In this document: in pieces, positions 49,186 to 57,473 of the stretch
How the letters are laid out: every line of letters starts with the position of its first letter
Numbering within the stretch: position 1 is the first letter of the stretch
NCBI GenBank assembly: GCA_015689685.1
Contig: WVSL01000003.1
Coordinates: forward strand, 62,001 to 126,000
Origin: Rhodobacterales bacterium HKCCE2091
Lineage (GTDB): Bacteria; Pseudomonadota; Alphaproteobacteria; Rhodobacterales; Rhodobacteraceae
DNA: 64,000 nt
Direction: 5' to 3'
Made by a program: the position numbers and the translations under genes
Notes under the pieces: generated by a model
Told to the model about the DNA's origin: nothing
Seen by the model: the letters and a program-made list of their open reading frames with translations, nothing else
Database searches by the model: none

Positions 49186-50282
49186 TCTCGCCCTCGCGGC
49201 GGCTGCGGCGCACGCCATTCTCGGACGGGGTCGAGGCCGCCGGGGTCAGGGCCTACACGGTCTACAACCACATGCTTCTTCCGACCGTGTTCCGGTCGGT
49301 CGAGGAGGATTACCGCCACCTGAAATCCGCCGTGCAGGTCTGGGACGTGGCCTGCGAGCGGCAGGTGGAACTGCGCGGCCCAGATGCGGGCCGGCTGATG
49401 CAGATGCTGACCCCGCGCGACCTGCGCGGCGTCCTGCCGGGGCAGTGCCTCTACCTCCCGATGGTGGACGAGACCGGGGGAATGCTGAACGACCCGGTCG
49501 GCGTGAAGCTGGCCGAGGACCGCTGGTGGATCTCCATCGCCGACAGCGACCTGCTCTTGTGGGTGAAGGGCATCGCCTACGGCTACCGGCTCGACGTGCT
49601 GATCGACGAGCCCGACGTCGCGCCGCTGGCGGTGCAGGGTCCGCTCGCCGACGACCTGATGGCGCGGGTGTTCGGCGACGGCGTCCGCAGGCTCAGGTTC
49701 TTTCGCTTCGGGCTGTTCGACTTCATGGGCCGGGACCTGGTGATCGCGCGGTCGGGCTATTCCAAGCAGGGCGGGTTCGAGATCTACCTCGAGGGCGCGG
49801 ATCTCGGGATGCCGCTGTGGGATGCGCTGATGGAGGCCGGGCGCGACTACGACGTGCGGGCCGGCTGCCCGAACCTCGTGGAGCGGATCGAGAGCGGGCT
49901 TCTGAGCTACGGCAACGACATGACGCGGGACAACACGCCCCACGAATGCGGGCTCGGCCGGTTCTGCAACACCCGCACGGCGATCGGCTGCGTCGGGCGC
50001 GACGCGCTTCTCCGGGTGGTCAAGGACGGCCCGTCGCGCCAGATAAGACCGGTGGCGATCGAGGGCGGGGCGGTGCCCGGCTGCGACCGGGCCTGGCCGA
50101 TCATGGACGGGATGCACCAGGTCGGGCAGGTCACCTCCGCCGCCTGGTCGCCCGACTGCGAGACCAACGTGGCCATCGGCATGGTGCGGATGACCCACTG
50201 GGACGCCGGGACCGAGATCGACGTGCTCCTGCCCACGGGCGAGGTGCGGGCGGCGACGGTCATGGGCGTGTTCTGGAATTGA
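49176..50282 (+). CDS. dmdA: Dimethylsulfoniopropionate demethylase
   Basis: GcvT-fold enzyme of 368 residues that transfers a methyl group from DMSP to tetrahydrofolate, giving methylmercaptopropionate. The opening SPSRRLRRTPFSDGVEAAGV and AYTVYNHMLLPTVF, YWISIADSDLLLWVKG-like WWISIADSDLLLW, SGYSKQGGFEIYLEG, and LLSYGNDMTRDNTPHECGLGRF closely match marine Roseobacter DmdA and distinguish it from glycine-cleavage T proteins. The start overlaps DinB. It is followed after 16 bases by acuI, the usual partner in Roseobacter genomes. Confidence 0.93.
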   Translation: MALISPSRRLRRTPFSDGVEAAGVRAYTVYNHMLLPTVFRSVEEDYRHLKSAVQVWDVACERQVELRGPDAGRLMQMLTPRDLRGVLPGQCLYLPMVDETGGMLNDPVGVKLAEDRWWISIADSDLLLWVKGIAYGYRLDVLIDEPDVAPLAVQGPLADDLMARVFGDGVRRLRFFRFGLFDFMGRDLVIARSGYSKQGGFEIYLEGADLGMPLWDALMEAGRDYDVRAGCPNLVERIESGLLSYGNDMTRDNTPHECGLGRFCNTRTAIGCVGRDALLRVVKDGPSRQIRPVAIEGGAVPGCDRAWPIMDGMHQVGQVTSAAWSPDCETNVAIGMVRMTHWDAGTEIDVLLPTGEVRAATVMGVFWN

Positions 50283-50298
50283 GAAGGAGCGACGAGCG

Positions 50299-51285
50299 AT
50301 GCGGGCACTGATCGTGGACAAGGACGCCGACGGGATCACCACGGCGGAGGTGCAGGAGATCGGGGAGGACCGCCTGCCGGACGGCGACGTGACCGTGGCG
50401 GTGGAATACTCGACGCTGAACTACAAGGACGGGCTCTGCCTAGGCCCCGGCGGCGGGCTTGTGCGGACCTACCCGCATGTCCCCGGCATCGACTTCGCCG
50501 GCGTGGTCGAGACATCCAACGACCCGCGCTACGCGCCCGGCGACCGGGTGGTCCTGACCGGCTGGCGCGTGGGCGAAAACCGGTGGGGCGGCTACGCGGA
50601 GAAGGCGCGGGTGAAGGCCGACTGGCTGGTGCCGCTGCCCGAGGGGCTGAGCACCAAGCAGGCGATGGCGGTGGGAACGGCGGGCTTCACCGCGATGCTG
50701 GCGGTGATGGCGCTGGAGGATCACGGGCTGACGCCCGACAAGGGCGAGGTTCTGGTCACGGGCGCCGCGGGCGGCGTGGGATCGGTCGCGACGGCGATCC
50801 TCGGGCATCTCGGCTACGAGGTTGCGGGCGTGACCGGGCGGCCGGAGCAGGAGGGCTACCTCAAGGGTCTCGGCGCGAGCCGGATCGTGCCGCGGGCGGA
50901 GCTGGCGGAGACGGTGAAGCGGCCGCTGGAGACCGAGACCTGGGCCGGATGCGTCGATGCCGTGGGGGGCGCGATGCTGGCCCGCGTGCTCGGGCAGATG
51001 AAATACGGCGCCTCGGTCGCGGCCGTGGGCCTCGCCGGCGGCGCGGCGCTGCCCGCGACGGTGGTGCCGTTCCTCCTGCGCGCGGTCAACCTCCTCGGGA
51101 TCGACAGCGTGATGCAGCCCTACGAGAACCGCGTCCGGGCCTGGGGCCGGATCGCCACCGACCTGCCGATGGAGAAGCTGGAGGCGATGGTCCAGATGGC
51201 CGCGCTGCCCGACCTGCCCGAGCTCGGCTCCGCGATCCTCGTGGGCGAGGTCCGGGGCCGGGTCGTGGTGGACGTAAACGCCTGA
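50299..51285 (+). CDS. acuI: Acrylyl-CoA reductase (NADPH)
   Basis: MDR-type oxidoreductase of 328 residues that detoxifies acryloyl-CoA to propionyl-CoA in DMSP breakdown. The dinucleotide motif VLVTGAAGGVGSVA lies near residue 152; YSTLNYKDGLCL and PGIDFAGVVE near residues 39 and 62 are typical of the YhdH/AcuI group. GAGAAGGAGCG is the ribosome site. Co-location with dmdA supports the assignment over a general quinone reductase. Confidence 0.93.
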   Translation: MRALIVDKDADGITTAEVQEIGEDRLPDGDVTVAVEYSTLNYKDGLCLGPGGGLVRTYPHVPGIDFAGVVETSNDPRYAPGDRVVLTGWRVGENRWGGYAEKARVKADWLVPLPEGLSTKQAMAVGTAGFTAMLAVMALEDHGLTPDKGEVLVTGAAGGVGSVATAILGHLGYEVAGVTGRPEQEGYLKGLGASRIVPRAELAETVKRPLETETWAGCVDAVGGAMLARVLGQMKYGASVAAVGLAGGAALPATVVPFLLRAVNLLGIDSVMQPYENRVRAWGRIATDLPMEKLEAMVQMAALPDLPELGSAILVGEVRGRVVVDVNA

Positions 51286-51289
51286 GACA

Positions 51290-51359
51290 GGAGGCGCCGC
51301 GTCGCCTCCCCGCGAGGGGGAGGGCTCCACGGCGCGGGCGATCCGGGTCCGGATCGCCC
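51290..51359 (+). terminator. Two consecutive hairpins after acuI
   Basis: GGAGGCG-CCGCGT-CGCCTCC (51290-51309) begins five bases after the stop codon. A second, 10-bp stem GGGCGATCCG-GGTC-CGGATCGCCC (51336-51359) follows, immediately before repeat copy 3. No T-tract is present, so the array may act as a Rho-dependent or structural barrier. Confidence 0.55.
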
Positions 51360-51360
51360 C

Positions 51361-51420
51361 GGGGGCGCTGCCCCCCGCCGCCGGTGGCGGCGTCCCCCGG
51401 AATATTTCCGGGACAAAGAA
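51361..51420 (+). repeat. GC-rich intergenic hairpin element, copy 3
   Basis: Core GGGGGCGCTGCCCCCC, inner hairpin GCCGCCGG..GGCGGC, CCCCCGGAATATTTCCGGGA and AAAGAA. Same order as the copies at 32612 and 44052. Confidence 0.75.
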
Positions 51421-51537
51421 GCCGGTTCACGCCCCGCCCGGTCGGGGCCGGGGTGAGAGATCCCGGGGGCCGTCTTTGTCCTGCAAGTATCCCCGCCGGA
51501 GGCCGTCATAACGCATGCCGCGCGCGGCGGCGTCCGG

Positions 51538-52053
51538 TCAGTGCCGCTCGGGTCGGAGGTAGCGTCGCATCCCGTAGAGGAGCGGCGTGCCCTCGGGGGC
51601 GACGGCGACCGCCTCGACCGCGCCGATGCAGATGTGGTGGGTGCCGTGGCGGTCCGCCGACAGGAGCCGGCAGTCGAAGCTGACCAGTGCATCGGCGAGG
51701 CAGGGCGCGCCGGTGGCCATCGTGACCGTGCGCACGGCGTTGAACTTGTCGCCGCCGGGGGCGGGCAGGCGGCTGGAGAAGATGTCGGACACCTCGGCCT
51801 GGTCGAGCCCGAGGACGTTGATGCAGAAACATCCGTTCTCCAGCACCAGCGGCAGCGCCTGGCTGGAGGCGTTGAGGCATACGAGCATCGTCGGCCGGTC
51901 GCCGTCGGCGGAGATCGAGGTCATCGCGCTGACGGTGACGCCCTGCCGCCCCGCCGGCCCGTCGGTGGTGACGACGCTGACGGAGGCCGCGGCGCGGCTC
52001 ATCCCCTCGATGAAATCGGCTTTCAGGTCGTCGGACACCGCCCGTGCCTCCAT
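51538..52053 (-). CDS. Flavin reductase family protein
   Basis: A 171-residue FMN-binding split-barrel protein. SVVTTDGPAGRQGVTVSAMTSISADGDRPTMLVCL near residues 26-60 and CINVL are characteristic of NAD(P)H:flavin reductases that feed two-component monooxygenases. A GTG six codons downstream of the ATG at 52053 is an alternative start. No oxygenase partner is adjacent. It could supply reduced flavin to a monooxygenase elsewhere. Confidence 0.88.
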   Translation of the reverse strand: MEARAVSDDLKADFIEGMSRAAASVSVVTTDGPAGRQGVTVSAMTSISADGDRPTMLVCLNASSQALPLVLENGCFCINVLGLDQAEVSDIFSSRLPAPGGDKFNAVRTVTMATGAPCLADALVSFDCRLLSADRHGTHHICIGAVEAVAVAPEGTPLLYGMRRYLRPERH

Positions 52054-52161
52054 CCCGGTGCTGCACGAGTGCTACATAGGGGCTGGACCCGGCGAAGGCC
52101 ATGCCGACTTGCATCCCGGCGCGGGGTCTGGTGAGCCTTTCCATGAACGGAGGGCGCGGAC

Positions 52162-53121
52162 ATGGCACTGGAAGACGCGAAGCGGGAGGTGGACCGGGCG
52201 GTGACCGGCGAGCCGAGGGGACTGGCCTACGAGAACGCCTTCGCGGGGGCGACGAGCTTCCTGCGCCGGCGCTACACCCGGGACCTGTCGGGTTACGATC
52301 TCGCCGTCACCGGCATCCCCTTCGACCAGTCGGTGACCAACCGCCCCGGCACCCGGTTCGGGCCGCGCGCGATCCGCGAGGCGTCGAGCCTGCAACCCTA
52401 CGATCCGCCCTACGGGTGGGACGGCTATTCGCCGCTGGAACACCTTGCCATCGCCGATTACGGCGACATGCCCTTCGACTACGCCCATACCCCCGACGTG
52501 CCGGCGCGGATCGAGGCCCATGTCGCGGGCATCCTCGACCAGGGCGCGGCGGCGATCACGCTCGGCGGCGATCACTCGATCACGCTGCCGATCCTGCGCG
52601 CCCATGCCGCCAAGCACGGGCCGCTCGCGCTGATCCAGTTCGACGCCCATACCGACACCTGGCCCGATGACGACCCGGCCCGGATCGACCACGGCACCTT
52701 CTGCGGCAAGGCGGTGAGGGAGGGGCTGATCGACCCCGCCCGTTCCGTCCATGTCGGCATCCGAACGGTGGTGGACGACAACCTCGGCATCGAGATCCTC
52801 GATGCCCGCCGAGTTCACGAGGACGGTCCCGCCGCCATCGCCGCCCGCGTTCGCGCGATCGTGGGCGATGCGCCGTGCTACCTGTCCTTCGACATCGACG
52901 CGCTCGATCCCGCCTTCGCGCCCGGCACCGGCACCCCGGTCTGGGGCGGGTTGTCGAGCGGGCAGGCCGCGATTCTCTTGCGCGACCTCGCCGGGATCGA
53001 CCTGAAGGGCGGCGACGTGGTCGAGGTCTCGCCGCCCTATGACAGCGCCGGGATCACGGCGGTCGCCGGGGCGCACGTCGCGATGGAGCTGATCTGTCTC
53101 TGGGGCTGGACCCGGCGGTGA
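52162..53121 (+). CDS. speB: Agmatinase / ureohydrolase family enzyme
   Basis: Manganese-dependent ureohydrolase of 319 residues, hydrolysing agmatine to putrescine and urea. Metal ligands are in LGGDHSITLP near residue 134, QFDAHTDTW near residue 157 and SFDIDALDPAFAPGTGTP near residue 241. Residues before the core (FDQSVTNRPGTRFGPRAIREAS) match bacterial agmatinases, although guanidinobutyrase is a possible alternative. It follows ACATGGCACTGG start context after GGAGGGCG. It is divergent from the flavin reductase. Confidence 0.88.
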   Translation: MALEDAKREVDRAVTGEPRGLAYENAFAGATSFLRRRYTRDLSGYDLAVTGIPFDQSVTNRPGTRFGPRAIREASSLQPYDPPYGWDGYSPLEHLAIADYGDMPFDYAHTPDVPARIEAHVAGILDQGAAAITLGGDHSITLPILRAHAAKHGPLALIQFDAHTDTWPDDDPARIDHGTFCGKAVREGLIDPARSVHVGIRTVVDDNLGIEILDARRVHEDGPAAIAARVRAIVGDAPCYLSFDIDALDPAFAPGTGTPVWGGLSSGQAAILLRDLAGIDLKGGDVVEVSPPYDSAGITAVAGAHVAMELICLWGWTRR

Positions 53122-53124
53122 GCC

Positions 53125-54000
53125 TCAGGGCGCGGGAGCGGCGCGGCCGGCGCGGGCGTCGAGAAGGTTCGGGACCATTCGTTCGCTGAAGCCCGCGAGC
53201 AGGAACAGGAACGCGAGCCGGTCGGAATCGATCGTCGACGTGTCCTCCGCACCGGGCGCGAGCAGGCCGTCGAGAACGCCGGACGCGACGGCGAAGTAGA
53301 GCACCACGGCGCCGAGCGCGCCCGCGACGAGGCGCTGGAAGCCGAAGATCCATTGCGACAGCCGCGGCACGCTCGGATCCACCTCTGTCCACGGCAGGCG
53401 CGCGGCGGTGGAGAACAACGCGCCGACGACCCCCATCATGATCGCGAGGAGGAGGACATCCACCGGGAGGCCGGCGGCCGTGACGTCGCCGGGGGTCGGG
53501 GCCGGATCGAGCCGGAGCAGCCCCGCGCAGACGAGAACGGCGCCGACCGCGAGGACCATCGCGATGGTGAACTGGCGTGCGCCGGCGCGGTTTTGCAACC
53601 GCCGCTCCACCCGGCCCTGGAGCGCGGCGAGCGCCTCGGCGGCCTCGGCCTCCTGCCCGAGCAGCGCCTGGGCGACGCAACGAGCGTATTCCCGTTCGAA
53701 ATGCTCGGCGGCATCCTTGTCGTCGGGGGAGCCGATCCCGCGCAGGAGCATGGCGCGGTGGTTGAACCGCGCGATGCCCGGGCCGAGGCGAACGAAGGCC
53801 AGGGCCTGTTCGTCCGCCGTGCTGCGCGTGTCGGAGAACATCGGCGAGGTGCCGTAGTCCGTCCTGTAGATTCGGAACTCGGGGTGGGTCCAGTAGACTT
53901 CCCGCACCTTCCGGCCGCGCTTGTCGAGATTGCCGGTCTCGATGTCGTCCAGACTGGTGGCGCGGGCCTTCGGCGCCTCGTCGCCCTGCGTCTCGGTCAC
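53125..54000 (-). CDS. Hypothetical membrane protein
   Basis: A roughly 291-residue protein starting at GTG 54000 (TTG 54006 is an alternative). The N-terminal 145 residues are soluble and helical; hydrophobic segments follow near residues 148-165, 180-200, 222-245 and 262-280. The last part, FLFLLAGFSERMVPNLLD, is a conserved ending in uncharacterised bacterial membrane proteins. No enzyme motif is visible. It is convergent with agmatinase, with only 3 bases between stops. Confidence 0.65.
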   Translation of the reverse strand: MTETQGDEAPKARATSLDDIETGNLDKRGRKVREVYWTHPEFRIYRTDYGTSPMFSDTRSTADEQALAFVRLGPGIARFNHRAMLLRGIGSPDDKDAAEHFEREYARCVAQALLGQEAEAAEALAALQGRVERRLQNRAGARQFTIAMVLAVGAVLVCAGLLRLDPAPTPGDVTAAGLPVDVLLLAIMMGVVGALFSTAARLPWTEVDPSVPRLSQWIFGFQRLVAGALGAVVLYFAVASGVLDGLLAPGAEDTSTIDSDRLAFLFLLAGFSERMVPNLLDARAGRAAPAP

Positions 54001-54137
54001 GGTCAAAATTCCCGCAAGAGCTTCAAAATGATCGCGATGTTAGCATGAGCGGGCGCTGAATGTCATCGGCGTGCCCGCGACGTTCCCTCCGCGCAAGCCA
54101 CTGGCGCGACTCGGGGACATTCCCTAAACCGGGGGCC

Positions 54138-55073
54138 ATGAGCCGGCCGCGGAAACCGAAGGGCGAGACGCGCCAGAAGCGACAGGTCGCGCGGGAGATT
54201 TCCTACGCGTCCTCGGTCGCGTCGAAGGGCGGGCGGACGCTGGTGCGCGTGATGGAGAACGCCACCGGCCGGATCGGGCTCATCAAGCGCGCCGACGGCT
54301 ACGACGACGAGGTGCGCGGCGGCGGGAACTTCTGGGAGATCATGGTCCGCCGCTACGGGCTGAAGCTGGACGTGATCGGCGGCAGTCTCGACAACATCCC
54401 CGCAGAGGGGCCGGTGGTGGCCGTCGCCAACCATCCCTACGGCATTCTCGACGGGCTGATGATGGGGCACATCCTGTCCGTCGCCCGCGGCGATTTCCGC
54501 ATCCTCGCGCACCGGGTGTTCCGCAAGGCCGAGGACCTGGAGAAGATCATCCTGCCGATTTCCTTCGACGAATCGAAGGAGGCGGTCGCGCTCAACATCG
54601 AGACGCGGAAGGCGGCGCTGCGCTACCTCGCCGATGGCGGCATCATCGGCATCTTTCCGGGTGGCACGGTTTCGACCGCGCACAAGCCCTTCGCCCGGCC
54701 GATGGACCCGGCCTGGCGCAGCTTCACCGCCCGGATGATCGCGAAATCCGACGCGCAGGTGGTGCCGATCTTCTTCGACGGGCACAATTCGCGGCTGTTC
54801 CAGCTCATGAGCCACCTGCACACGACCCTGCGGATGGGGCTGCTCATCAAGGAGTTCAAGGCGCGGGTGAATACGCCGGTCCGCGTCGTCATCGGCGAGC
54901 CGATCCCGCGGGAGGAAATCGACGCCCGGCGGGCCGATGCCCGCGCGATGATGGACTTCCTGCGGGAAAGGACCTACGCGTTGTCGCCGCGGCCGCTCGA
55001 CGCGCGTCAGATCGGCTTCGAGTTCGAGGAAAAGCACGGCGGCGGGCATCACCGCGCGAGGGAGTGGTACTGA
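54138..55073 (+). CDS. PlsC-like lysophospholipid acyltransferase family protein
   Basis: A 311-residue protein. The HxxxxD acyltransferase motif is NHPYGILDG near residue 98, and FPGGTVST near residue 175 is the second substrate-binding block. It has a basic N-terminus ([16 protein letters not shown]) and no membrane span, like peripheral acyltransferases of glycerolipids, ornithine lipids or hemolysin type. The open frame continues upstream to 54060, but the ATG at 54138 is taken. It lies four bases before murI, so both envelope genes are probably co-transcribed. Confidence 0.87.
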   Translation: MSRPRKPKGETRQKRQVAREISYASSVASKGGRTLVRVMENATGRIGLIKRADGYDDEVRGGGNFWEIMVRRYGLKLDVIGGSLDNIPAEGPVVAVANHPYGILDGLMMGHILSVARGDFRILAHRVFRKAEDLEKIILPISFDESKEAVALNIETRKAALRYLADGGIIGIFPGGTVSTAHKPFARPMDPAWRSFTARMIAKSDAQVVPIFFDGHNSRLFQLMSHLHTTLRMGLLIKEFKARVNTPVRVVIGEPIPREEIDARRADARAMMDFLRERTYALSPRPLDARQIGFEFEEKHGGGHHRAREWY

Positions 55074-55077
55074 GACG

Positions 55078-55890
55078 ATGGCGGTCGGCATCTTCGACAG
55101 CGGGCTTGGCGGCCTGACGGTTCTCGACGCCGTGGCGAAGCGGTTGCCCGAGGTGCCGTTCGTCTACTACGGCGACAATTCCCACACCCCATACGGCACC
55201 CGCGATCCGCAGGATGTCTACGAACTGACCACGGCGGGCGTGCAGCGGCTGTTCGATGCCGGCTGCGATCTCGTGATCCTCGCCTGCAACACGGCGAGCG
55301 CCGTCGCGCTGCGAAAGATGCAGGAAAGCTGGGTGCCGAAGGACAAGCGCGTGCTCGGCGTCTTCGTGCCGCTGATCGAGGCGCTGACCGAACGCCAGTG
55401 GGGCGACAATTCCCCCCCGCGCGAGGTCGCGGTGAAGCATGTCGCGCTGTTCGCGACGCCCGCCACCGTATCCAGCCGCGCGTTCCAGCGCGAACTGGCG
55501 TTCCGCGCCATCGGCGTCGACGTGGAGGCGCAGGCCTGCGGCGGTGTCGTCGACGCGATCGAGGACGGCGACATGATCCTGGCCGAGGCGCTGGTGCGGT
55601 CCCATGTCGAGGCCCTGCTGCGCAAGATGCCGTCACCGGACGCCGCGGTGCTCGGCTGCACGCATTACCCGCTACTTGAAGAGGTCTTCTCCGACGCGCT
55701 CGGCCCCGGCGTGACCGTGTTCAGCCAGGCCAACCTCGTCGCCGCCAGCCTCGCGGACTACCTCGGCCGCCATCCCGCGATGGTCGGGCCGGGTAGCGAG
55801 AGCCTGTACCTGACCACCGGCGACCCGCGCCGGGTGGCGAACAAGGCGACCCAGTTCCTGCGCCGGAAGATCGACTTCACCGCGGCCTGA
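55078..55890 (+). CDS. murI: Glutamate racemase
   Basis: Enzyme of 270 residues that makes D-glutamate for peptidoglycan. Both catalytic Cys residues are present: ILACNTAS near residue 70 and [10 protein letters not shown] near residue 193. [12 protein letters not shown] at the N-terminus and [11 protein letters not shown] near residue 30 are family signatures. It follows the acyltransferase by 4 bases. Length is normal. Confidence 0.95.
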   Translation: MAVGIFDSGLGGLTVLDAVAKRLPEVPFVYYGDNSHTPYGTRDPQDVYELTTAGVQRLFDAGCDLVILACNTASAVALRKMQESWVPKDKRVLGVFVPLIEALTERQWGDNSPPREVAVKHVALFATPATVSSRAFQRELAFRAIGVDVEAQACGGVVDAIEDGDMILAEALVRSHVEALLRKMPSPDAAVLGCTHYPLLEEVFSDALGPGVTVFSQANLVAASLADYLGRHPAMVGPGSESLYLTTGDPRRVANKATQFLRRKIDFTAA

Positions 55891-56026
55891 CCCGCTGCGA
55901 CGGGTTCGGGGCGGATGACGTTGCGTCGCACGTCCTCCGTACGCCGTGTCCGCCCTTATCCTGACGCAAACGTCACCCATATGCCGCGTCACGTGGGGGC
56001 ACGTCTCGAGTCGAGGTTTCCAGGAC

Positions 56027-56653
56027 ATGGTCCGTTCCTCTTTTGTAACTGTCATCGCGCTTGCGTTGTCGTCGGTCCTCGGGGCCGTTGGCGCGGCGGG
56101 CGCCGTCACCGTGTCCGAACTGGACCACGGCGAGTTTTCCGGCAACTGGGCCGCGCCGACGGTGCTTGGCGCGGGGGTCGACGGGGTTTCCGGCACCGGC
56201 GCGGGCAACCAGTACGATATCTTCCACCTGACCGGCCTCGCGCCCGGCGCGCAGGTGCTGAGCTTCCGTTTCGACGCCCCGGCGGGGATCGGCTATTCCT
56301 ATTCCGCCGGCGGCATGGTGACCTACGCGACGCAGGCCTTCCGGTGGGGATGGGACGGCCAGACCGCGGGATCCTTCGCCACCTCCTACTGGTCGCCCTC
56401 GGTGGGCTTCGACCTGGCGCTCGGCGCGGGGTTCTCGGGCGATCTCTACCTCGGGCTCTGGTTCACCTACGGCGCGAACCTGTCCTACAGCGTGTCGTCG
56501 AACGTCGCCGCGCCGGTCGCACCGGTGCTGTCGCCCGCGCCGGGGCCCGTCGCCGCGGACCCGATCAGCCCGGTGCCGCTGCCCGCGCCGGTGCTCATGC
56601 TCGGTGCCGCGCTCGCCGCCGGGGCCTTCGTCGGCCGCCGCCGCCGCACCTGA
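56027..56653 (+). CDS. VPLPA-CTERM sorted exported protein (paralogue 1)
   Basis: A 208-residue surface protein. It has a signal peptide ending near AAGAVTVSE (residue 26), a beta-rich domain (VDGVSGTGAGNQYDIFHLTGLAPG and so on), and a C-terminal sorting tripartite tail: VPLPAPVLML, a hydrophobic helix and GRRRRT. This tail is the VPLPA-CTERM signal processed by exosortase. The start ATG at 56027 follows CCAGGAC weakly. It is paralogous to the next gene. Confidence 0.85.
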   Translation: MVRSSFVTVIALALSSVLGAVGAAGAVTVSELDHGEFSGNWAAPTVLGAGVDGVSGTGAGNQYDIFHLTGLAPGAQVLSFRFDAPAGIGYSYSAGGMVTYATQAFRWGWDGQTAGSFATSYWSPSVGFDLALGAGFSGDLYLGLWFTYGANLSYSVSSNVAAPVAPVLSPAPGPVAADPISPVPLPAPVLMLGAALAAGAFVGRRRRT

Positions 56654-56661
56654 CGGACCGG

Positions 56662-56684
56662 ACCGGGGCGGCCGCCGCCCCGGT
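56662..56684 (+). terminator. Hairpin after VPLPA-CTERM paralogue 1
   Basis: ACCGGGGCGG (56662-56671), loop CCG and CCGCCCCGGT (56675-56684) form a perfect 10-bp stem nine bases after the stop, followed by TTCCCCCC. Confidence 0.65.
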
Positions 56685-56779
56685 TCCCCCCGCCGCTTCG
56701 TTCACCTTCCGTCAAACCCTGCGCCGCTAGAGAAGGGCGTGGTGCGCCGTCCGGCGCGTGAAGGAAGGGGCGGAAGATC

Positions 56780-57370
56780 ATGTTCGGAAGAGGTTTCCTT
56801 GCCGCGGCGGGCATCGTGGCGATCCTCGGGGCCACCGCTTCGAGGCCCGTGACCCTGCACGAGGTCGATGCCGGCGGTTTTTCCTCCGACCTGTCCGAAC
56901 CGACGGAGATTGGGCTGGGCGTCGATGCCGTCGCGGGCACCGGACGCATCGGCGATCGCGATTTCCTGCACCTGTCGACCCTGGCCGAAGGCACGCAAGC
57001 GCTGACGATCACGCTGACCGCACCGGCCGGGGCGGGCCTGTCGCGCCATGCCGCGGGGTTCGTCGCCTACAGCCTCACCGCGCCGCGATGGGCGCTCGAC
57101 TGGACGCGGATCGCCTGGTTCCACACCAGCGACGCGGACCCGGTCGACGTCATCACCTTCACCCTCGGCCCCGACTTCGTCCGCGAGGTCTGGATCGGCT
57201 TCCTTTTCCTGTCGGGGGAGGATATGCAGTTCCACATGACGAGCCGCATCGACATCACGCCGGACACCCCGGACAGCCCCGCGCCCGTGCCCCTGCCGGG
57301 CGGGCTGGCGCTGATCGGGTCCACGCTGGCGTGCATCGCCGTGCTCGCATCGCGACGACGCCGCGCCTGA
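56780..57370 (+). CDS. VPLPA-CTERM sorted exported protein (paralogue 2)
   Basis: A 196-residue paralogue of the preceding gene: same order of signal peptide (MFGRGFLAAAGIVAILGATAS), a domain with VTLHEVDAGGFSSDLSEPTEIGLGVDAVAGTG, and a C-terminal VPLPGGLALIGS-helix-SRRRRA sorting tail. The tail deviates slightly from VPLPA. The start follows GAAGGAAGGGGCGGAAG. Two adjacent divergent paralogues suggest a duplicated extracellular or surface matrix component. The sorting enzyme is not in the window. Confidence 0.8.
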   Translation: MFGRGFLAAAGIVAILGATASRPVTLHEVDAGGFSSDLSEPTEIGLGVDAVAGTGRIGDRDFLHLSTLAEGTQALTITLTAPAGAGLSRHAAGFVAYSLTAPRWALDWTRIAWFHTSDADPVDVITFTLGPDFVREVWIGFLFLSGEDMQFHMTSRIDITPDTPDSPAPVPLPGGLALIGSTLACIAVLASRRRRA

Positions 57371-57371
57371 C

Positions 57372-57393
57372 GCGCGGGGACGGCTCCCCGCGT
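57372..57393 (+). terminator. Hairpin after VPLPA-CTERM paralogue 2
   Basis: CGCGGGGA-CGGC-TCCCCGCG (57373-57392) lies two bases after the stop codon, with one extra wobble pair. No T-tract follows. Confidence 0.55.
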
Positions 57394-57473
57394 CCGAACG
57401 GCGCGGGGCAGCAGAATCCGGTTGAAACCACGGGTCCGCTCGCGCATCTCTCTTCCGATCCAGCGAGGGCCTC

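Noticed and set aside
49176-50282. Glycine-cleavage T protein (gcvT)
   Set aside because: The N-terminal and internal signatures match DMSP demethylase, and the neighbour is acuI, not gcvH or gcvP.
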